This document shows positions 56,621-64,000 of a DNA stretch of 64,000 bases, in pieces. The position numbers and the translations under genes were made by a program. The stretch is from Aquatica leii. Its lineage: Eukaryota > Arthropoda > Insecta > Coleoptera > Lampyridae. The stretch is from NCBI GenBank assembly GCA_035610365.1, contig CM069432.1, positions 126,800,255 through 126,864,254 on the forward strand. The letters are read 5' to 3'. A model generated the notes under the pieces. That model was not told the origin of the DNA. It did not search any database and was given only the letters and a program-made list of their open reading frames with translations. Numbering within the stretch: position 1 is the stretch's first letter; each line of letters begins with the position of its first letter.

Positions 56621-59600
56621 ATCAAGGATAACATCGTACACCTTACAGTACTTCTAAAATTTAACTTAAGTATAATTAAATGACTACCAACTAATTGTAA
56701 ATTTCTTCTTACCGTAGCGTGGAATATCGAAACAAAACCGAAGATCGAAAATTTACAGAGAGCGTCCTAATATTTCCCTAACTAGGTAATACAGTAGCAG
56801 CTACTAAAATCAACCGTTGCTAATGTAAAAATTATTTATTTGCCAGGCGAAATCCGTTTTTTAAACGAGCCAACAAAATGAGGCATTGATACCTTTGACA
56901 AATAATATAGGACTGACCCAAACCACTAACTTTCACTCCAGATAACGCCTTTTGGAGGACGTTGATAGTGGACGAAAAATAAGAATATTTTTGGAAAGAA
57001 GAAAATTTACGTTACTACACCTATGTATAAACTATTGCCTAACTAATTGTATAAACCTGTAAAATGAACTGTTACAGATTGATCCCTTATTTGTAAAGAT
57101 CGATAACTAAAAATCGTATAACATAAAACGTATCGTAAATGTCATTGAAACAAAGAAAAATCTCTACAAACTACGGTTTTTTTCCATGCAACAAACGCAT
57201 TTGAATTTACAACGCACAAAAGTCATTGTCGATAAGCCAAATGCAAAATCAATTACAAATTTATAATCAACATGTGGCTATGCTGCCACATCCAGAATAA
57301 ATAACGTTTGTTTGTACTAAGGTGCAACCAAAAATTAACTACAATTGCTTGTTTATTTTGCAATGGCACAAGATAATTTGCATGCACAGTGAATAAAAAA
57401 AACATTATAAATTATAGGTAATTTAATCAAAAAAAAATTACGCACTACAGAATTAATAAGGAAACCGCATTAATAGAATTAATTTGTCTTAGAATATAAA
57501 TTTAATCTGAAATTAAGTTTTTTTTTTTAAGTTTTATTTAAAGCAGTACTATTTATGCATTTACATGCTACAAGTTTTTTTAAAAAAATCCATTTTAAAA
57601 GTTATGATCTCCGCTAAGTAGTTTTAAAGTTTGTATAGAAATTTATTTATATTTTATGTTTCTAATTTATTTTTTTGTTATAATTTTATTTAAAACAATA
57701 CTATTTTATACATTGACTTACTACTTACTTTAGTTTTTTTTAGATCTATTTTACAAATTAGAAATCTCTGCTAAATTTTATTAGTTTGTATAGAATTTTG
57801 CTTATATTTTAATTTTATGTTTATAACTTATATTTCTTAATAAAATTGTACAAAATTTAAAACATTTATTCCAAATGACGTTAATATGATTAAACTTGCA
57901 TTTTTTAATAGATTACAAATTATATATAAAATGCAAGTTGGGTTTACAGAAAGTAACTTAAAACACAACTAAATTAATCACTGTGAAATTTATAATCCTG
58001 ATTTCTGATTGGTTGTTCATCAAAATGTAAACAATCACGTAACAAATTAATTTTAATTTTAATTAATTATTTAAATTACTGTCTGTAAACCCACCGGTAA
58101 CATTTAAACTTAATTTATATTATTTGTTTTGAGTTATAACGTAACGTTGTATTTTCCAAAAAAAAACTATTTTTTAGAAATATTTTATGAATAATTTTTT
58201 ATAAAAAATGTAAATCAAGAAACAAAAATGTTTAGTTCAAACTTTACGGATACTTCCTTTACAAGAACCTTCATAACTGAATTATTCATAAAACGTGCAA
58301 ATCTTCCCAGTTTCCTTTTTCTGGTGTTGAAACATACCATTTTTTATTATTTAACGTTAAACTGGTAGTGCAACCTGCGTGACTCACGCAACTAGGTCTT
58401 TTAAAATTTATCCGGAAACATTTAAAATGGTTGTATTAATCCGATAAAGTTCAAGATTTAATAAAATTTTTGCCAATATGTAATTCTAAAATTTTTAAAC
58501 TGACGCATTATAATATAAATGAGAGATTTTTCTTTGACAAAGTCTACTCAAAAAGAATAAATTTCTTAACGACGACGAAAACCACTTTAAAACCTAAATC
58601 AAAAAGGAAGTATCTATTGTTATATTAGATTGATAGACTTTAATTTGGTTAATTTACATTTGTTTTAAGAGTTCAAAAATATTTTTGTTTTATTTAAATA
58701 TATAATTAATTGGATTTGAAACCTAAATAATTAAACTATGACTTATTGCCAAACACGATTATTTAAGTATTATAATTCTTAACTTTCGTTTGATAACTAA
58801 TTTTAATAAAATACGTTTAAAATATTTAAATAAATACAAGCGCGTTTGTTTGCTTAGTTATTTATTTATGTATATGCGTTGTAAGTCATATGGTAAATTT
58901 GTAGCATGCATAAATATACGACACATTGAGCTTTCTAATTAAAAAATCTGGTAGCATTTGTGCTAATTATAACGTTAATGTTAGTTTTTAAGATTTAATA
59001 ATGCACACAATTAATTTGTAATATTATAACTTTAATTTTATATATTCTAGCAATTTCTTGTTTAGTTTATTTATGTAAAAAATAAAGTTTTAAAATTAAT
59101 CAAAGTCTTTTAAAATTAACTAAAAACAAAATTGTAATTATATTCTAAGCTTTACAAATATAATCAGAATATAAAAAAAATAGTTTTCTTGTTGTTTTTG
59201 TAATTTTGATTAAAAAGGTGTTGATTTTTAAATATTCTAAAATAAAAACATTGTTTTACAAACTCAAATTAATTATTATACTTTATAAATTTACAATCAA
59301 ATTATTTAAAGTTTTGCGTTTTATTTAATTTTTTATGTAAAATTATTTTTTAATTACAATATTCTTATATTATTAATTAAATATTTTTATTAAATATTAA
59401 ATTATTATTTAGAACGTATTTCAAATTTTAAATAATAATAAAGTCGTTTTTTACTTTTTTTATTACGATATTATTATTTGTCCATATAATCTTAGCTATA
59501 CTGGTTATACTTAAAAACTGTTTGATTCTATAAATATAAATTGAATTAAATTAAAAAAAAGTTTTTGTTTTTATAAAACTGTATTTTCACGGGTATTTTA

Positions 59601-62449
59601 AACAGCATTCTTAAATAAATACAATTTACATTTTGTACCTCTTAAAACTCGGTTATTTATTTCTTCTTTTAATTAAAACGGTTTTGTCTTTATTTAAGTT
59701 TTAGAATAAAGAAACAAAAAATAACAAAATAACGTTTTCTACATAATTTTTTTAATCATGTAAACAAACTTATTTGCACATCAATTAATTGATATTAACA
59801 TACTTGATTGTTATTAATTTACTTAAATTCAAGAATATTTTTTTATAATATTTGCTAAATAATGCACATAAACTTTAAGTTAAAATTATTTTTCAGAATC
59901 AACAATGAAACTTAATAAAGAAAGTTAACTTACTTAATCTATAAAATATAATATTAAAAAAAAATAAATATAAACTTAATACTAAGGAATGTTAGTTAAA
60001 TCGCTCCCCATTTGATTGCAGAAAATTGTAGTAAAAGTGATTTTATTCTTTGCGGTTACTTACTTAGTATAATACATAAAAATAAGTAGCTAATTTAATA
60101 TATATTTATACAAAAACATTATTATGTTATAAAACAAAGTTTTTACTACTTTGAGTAAATAAACATAAGAATACATACTTATTTGTAGCAAGTTTATGAA
60201 TGTATTTTTTACTCCAACGTTGTCAAAAATGTTGAATTAGTTAAACTCGTTGTGATTTGTTAAGCTTTCATTACACTGCTTTTTGAAAAAATAACAAGTT
60301 TTTTTTAATAAAGAACTTTAGCATGGTTTGTATAGTATAATATTTCTTAAAAGTGCTTTAACGTTTATTTGTTTTAAATCAATTTGATATATTTGACAAA
60401 AAATGTACTTTTATCAAATAAAATTAATAAAAACATATCTCGATGTAAAAAGTACTCTATTAATTTGTAACATAAATTTGGCATATTTGAAACTAGTTTT
60501 TATGAGATTAACTGCAAGAAACGTTCTCCAGTGCTGTTAGTAGTTATTGGTATATTTTTTATGAACTCAAATTTATTAATGAGAAAATAGTCGTAAATAC
60601 GTAAATAAATGCTTTGATAATAGTTTGGCGAGGAATACATTAATTTACGATAACACCGAAAAATAGTTTATGTAAAATTTGTAGGGGGAGCTTTTCTGCG
60701 TGGTTTTCTAAAAACAATGACGTAGCAAAACCGCAATTATTGTATTACGACAAAAAACAGTGGCGTAACATTAAAATCTTCAATTTAGTTCAAAATAGCA
60801 TCTTTCAAGTGTAATTAATTTTCAAGATTATTACTGAGCAATTGCTCTACCCTGACACAAGATATACGTTAAGCTTTAATGTAAAATAACATGTAATCGT
60901 TTTAATGGCATTTTTCCACGTATGTAGTTGTTTTAAATAATTGCGTTTGTGACAATTTAGACAAAGATAAAGACTTTTAATAAATACATAATTATCCTTA
61001 ATTTTTAAACAAATGTAAGAAATTGCAACATTTGGAATTCTAAAAATTCTTGAAATGATAAAAATAAATCCTTTTCAGCAACAGCTTTTTACTCTTGTTT
61101 ACAAAACTCTTTTAATTTTGCAATATCTATATAGATTAATAATGTATTAAATGGTTGGTTATAGTTTGTAATAGTTCTGATTTTCAAATTAAAATTTTAT
61201 ACACTAATAGCATAAGCAAATTACCATTAAATATTTCAGAAGCGCTTGAATTTGGTAAATTTTCTATTCTACTACTAAGATAACATAGTTTTACCTAGTT
61301 TTGAAAGTATAGAAAGATCTCTTTTGCTAAAATAAAGCAAAATTGAAACCATAATGATTAAGTAATAGTATCATTACTGTCTTTATAAGGAAATATTACT
61401 ATGCCAGTTAGTCTGAATAAAACTATTAACTTTAGTTTTGGTTTATAAGGAACAATTAGCCTTTAAGTTCATAACTTTCGTCGTCGAGCAACAAAATAAT
61501 TTAAAATTTCAGTAATGCAAATAATGCAATATTTGATATTAGTGACCGTTTGATAAGCTGTGGCTTGCTAACACTTAGATTAACCATTTTTCAAATTTGA
61601 TACAATTACATGTATTTAGAGGACAACTTTACTACAAAACAAGAATAATAAGTATATTACATAAATTATACTTTTTTGAACTGGTAAGTAGGTCTTTAAT
61701 TTGTTTGTTATTAAATTTTGCATCGGATTGATGCCAATTGATCAGCCGTGGATTATTTCTAATTCATTTATTTTATAATTATTATTTGGTAATTATAATC
61801 ATAACTATGTTGGAAGAGTAATGATATTATTTGTGCACGTATAATCAATTAACCGATATCAACGTTTATAAAATTATGTTTGTTTGTGTTTTATTTTACT
61901 TTTTTATTTTGTTAAGTGTAACTCACAATAAAAATTTGTAACAAATATTAGTTCCTGTTTATGTACTAGTAATTATCAAACAGGTGGCGCTTATTTAATT
62001 TTTTTTAAATATTTTTTTACTTCCTTCTTTGAATTAAGTTGATAAGAATGATTTTCCACAATAAGTCTATATCTGTAACCACTTTGCTGTTGATACGATC
62101 AAGTGCGTTACATAAATAGCGCTTTAACGTACTACTTGTTTTTTATTAACTGTTGACAGTTCTTTGTTTAATTTTTTTTTCTTACTAATATTTATTATTC
62201 TTAAAAAGTAATATTTGTGGTTGCAAATATTGTTACAATTGCAAAGTAACTTGAATGTAGAGAAACGCAGAAAAAACGATAGTGCTTTGACCAAACGTTT
62301 GACAAAAAATATTAAAACATAATCACAATATGGTTGAAATCTTTGACAATTCAATGGAGGTACATATAAATAAGTTGAAGCAAAATTTATTCATGCAGAC
62401 AGCAAGATTAAACGTCTAATCAATAAAATTAATTTAAAAAAGATTGTAG
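56621..62449. other. Long anonymous A+T-rich sequence
   Basis: Nearly 6 kb with extreme A+T content, especially 57400-60500. It has no open frame of note, no inverted ends and no recognisable repeat. It may be intergenic or intronic. Confidence 0.55.
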
Positions 62450-63378
62450 GTGTAAACGTAGAATAACTTCTCTTAAAAATTTGTTAATGTTGGTTTTTAA
62501 AGACTTTGAGCATAATACGTTGTTAATAGATGAAGATGAACGGAATATTAATTTGGCTTGTTTTTCGACACCTATACGCAAATAATTTAACTTAGTAGAA
62601 CTTTGGTTTAAAATTAAATTCATTCCTCTAAGTAAATAGAATCTCAAATACTCAAGAAACAAATTGGGTATATCAGTAAGCGCATTTTTAAAACAAGAAC
62701 TACGGGTAGGTAAAATTGTTCATACGAGATGTTATTTAATAGTGCTGTAGATTTATTTAAAAGTAAACTGTTGATATAGTTTAGAGCTTATAAAACGTTA
62801 GTTATTAATTGGGACAAACTGACAAAATTATTAAGAAATAATTATAAACTGTTCAACAATAATGAAAAATTAAACAAAATTAAAAATTGTACTTAAAGTC
62901 CGGATAAATTTATTGAAGTATACGTAACCGTAGTTCAAAACATGTTTAATTAGCTCAATGTAATAGTTCTAGATTCTTACAAACTAAAGATTTCACGAAG
63001 CAATATTGCTTTTATAAACCAAGATACTTCTATAAATTCTATTCTATTATATTGTTAACGTTAAGTCGTCAACTAGAAGCTTACAAGGCAAACCACCACT
63101 TTGGTTTTATTTACGTAAATTTTTGGAATCCGATTTAGCGTACAAGTATCTTGAACCGTTAATGTTGTTTGTATCTTCCCGTGCAAGAAATTTTAGAATG
63201 GTTGGTAAAAAGTTTAAGTGCTGGAACTGTGCATAAATGGGTCATCATAGCAGCAATGTAGCAAACCTTTAAAAGAACATTGTTTTTGCTGTAGAAAACT
63301 TAACGTTATATTCAAGATATGTCTCACTTGTAAATTGCAAGAAAATGCTAGAAGAAATTTCTAGAAGGCCAAATTACG
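62450..63378 (+). pseudogene. Ty3/gypsy-type gag remnant with zinc knuckles
   Basis: A heavily broken plus-strand reading gives ISVSAFLKQELRVGK, FNSAVDLFKSK, stop, FRAYKTLVINWDKLTKLLRN, DKFIEVYVTVVQNMFN. This is the order DLF-GKAL-WYR---W--L---L of the Retrotrans_gag domain. At about 63220-63378 follow FKCWNCA, MGHHSSNV and EHCFCCRKLNVIFKICLTCK, a pair of zinc-knuckle-like Cys clusters. Many stops and frame changes show an old, dead copy. The expected protease and polymerase were not recognised between 63378 and 64000. Confidence 0.7.
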
Positions 63379-64000
63379 GCTTCTGGTGTTTAAAAAACTT
63401 TAGTCGGGACATTCGAACATTGAGAAAACTTTATTAAGACTGTTAGATTTCGAACAAAGTTTTTTAAGTAGTAAAGAAGATAATGTTTTATAAATCTTTA
63501 AATTTGCAAATTAAAAAGAAACAGTGTCATCTTGTACCGTTGCTAACGAGAGCAGATGTAAAGTTGTTGGTATTTCATTAGTTACCATTTGTTTAAACAG
63601 CACCTTAAGTAATTTTTTTTGACTTGTTAATTATGACTTCTGTTCTCTATAAGTTAAATTTGGAAATGGATTTTTTGAAAAAAATGGATATAGTTCTAAA
63701 TTTGCAAAGCAAAAACTGGAATTTTTGAGATGAAAATTGTAGCTCATATATATTTTGCTTTGATTATAGAAAATTAAACGTTGTTGTAGAGCGAGATGCA
63801 TATCGATTACTTTTTGTATCACATATTATTATTTAATTGATTCTAAAAAGTATATAGTTTTTGTAGTACTACCTAATTGAAAATTATATCGTTTAAATAT
63901 GTTACCTTATAAAATATATAACGAACCAATCACTGAGAGCCACGTTTCATCGACCATGTATTACGACCAAAATTCCACACGTTTGTTTTTTCTAGCTTAA
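63379..64000. other. Anonymous sequence to window end
   Basis: Expected to hold the protease/pol start if the gypsy remnant continues, but no DSGA-type or RT motif could be read. Confidence 0.4.

Noticed and set aside
1..64000. CRISPR arrays, operons, bacterial promoters
   Set aside because: Composition, introns and element types are eukaryotic; no regularly spaced direct repeats with unique spacers were seen.

Overview
The window is very A+T-rich eukaryotic DNA (about three quarters A+T by eye) and most resembles an arthropod, probably insect, genome. This inference rests on the mixture of mobile elements: Penelope-like retroelements with GIY-YIG domains, a THAP/P-type transposase, mariner, pogo and hAT relatives, Ty1/copia and Ty3/gypsy remnants, and short non-autonomous DNA transposons. 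I cannot name the species. No conserved host gene, rRNA or intact tRNA was recognised. Almost everything that can be identified is mobile or derived from mobile DNA.

Layout. Positions 1-7 kb hold anonymous A+T-rich sequence and two non-autonomous DNA transposons: 2530-3986, with a 7-bp target duplication and a TATCGATA-type satellite inside, and 5098-6281, hAT-like. A decayed Penelope element with inverted ends is at 7.8-9.06 kb. A nearly full-length P-element-type (THAP9-like) transposase, broken into three frames, is at 11.75-14.5 kb. From 15.5 to 23.6 kb there are a transposase fragment, a second Penelope remnant, a 330-bp tandem duplication, an (AT)n tract with a GGCAG-rich repeat, and a hAT transposase remnant. 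A mariner-like element lies at 24.1-26.1 kb. The best-preserved Penelope element (YVDD reverse transcriptase plus GIY-YIG, inverted ends, 110-bp tandem repeats) is at 28.94-30.98 kb, and pogo-like debris at 31.2-32.5 kb.

The centrepiece is 33,690-46,949. It is a giant inverted repeat with arms of about 6.4 and 5.9 kb, nearly identical, around a 922-bp spacer. The whole unit is flanked by a direct 6-bp repeat TTTGTG and has termini AGTAG...CTACT, so it looks like one transposed element of 13.25 kb. Each arm carries the same spliced gene, read outward. Its visible exons of 60, 99 and 183 nt are all phase 1 at both ends, and a final 140-nt exon is followed by AATAAA. Each arm also has a tRNA-like sequence and a CT-rich minisatellite near its outer end. 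The arms differ by one copy of a 457-bp unit that contains a decayed copy of the 60-nt exon. I do not recognise this gene or a published element with this structure.

Right of it, 50.0-54.3 kb is a three-level nest. A DDE transposase remnant is split by a truncated copia element, whose reverse transcriptase is split by a 400-bp hAT-type MITE with an 8-bp target duplication. A second GGCAG repeat is at 55.7-56.0 kb, long anonymous A+T-rich DNA follows, and a decayed Ty3/gypsy gag with zinc knuckles is at 62.45-63.38 kb.

No working pathway can be assembled from these pieces. The only apparently intact, organised coding unit is the duplicated spliced gene inside the giant palindrome.
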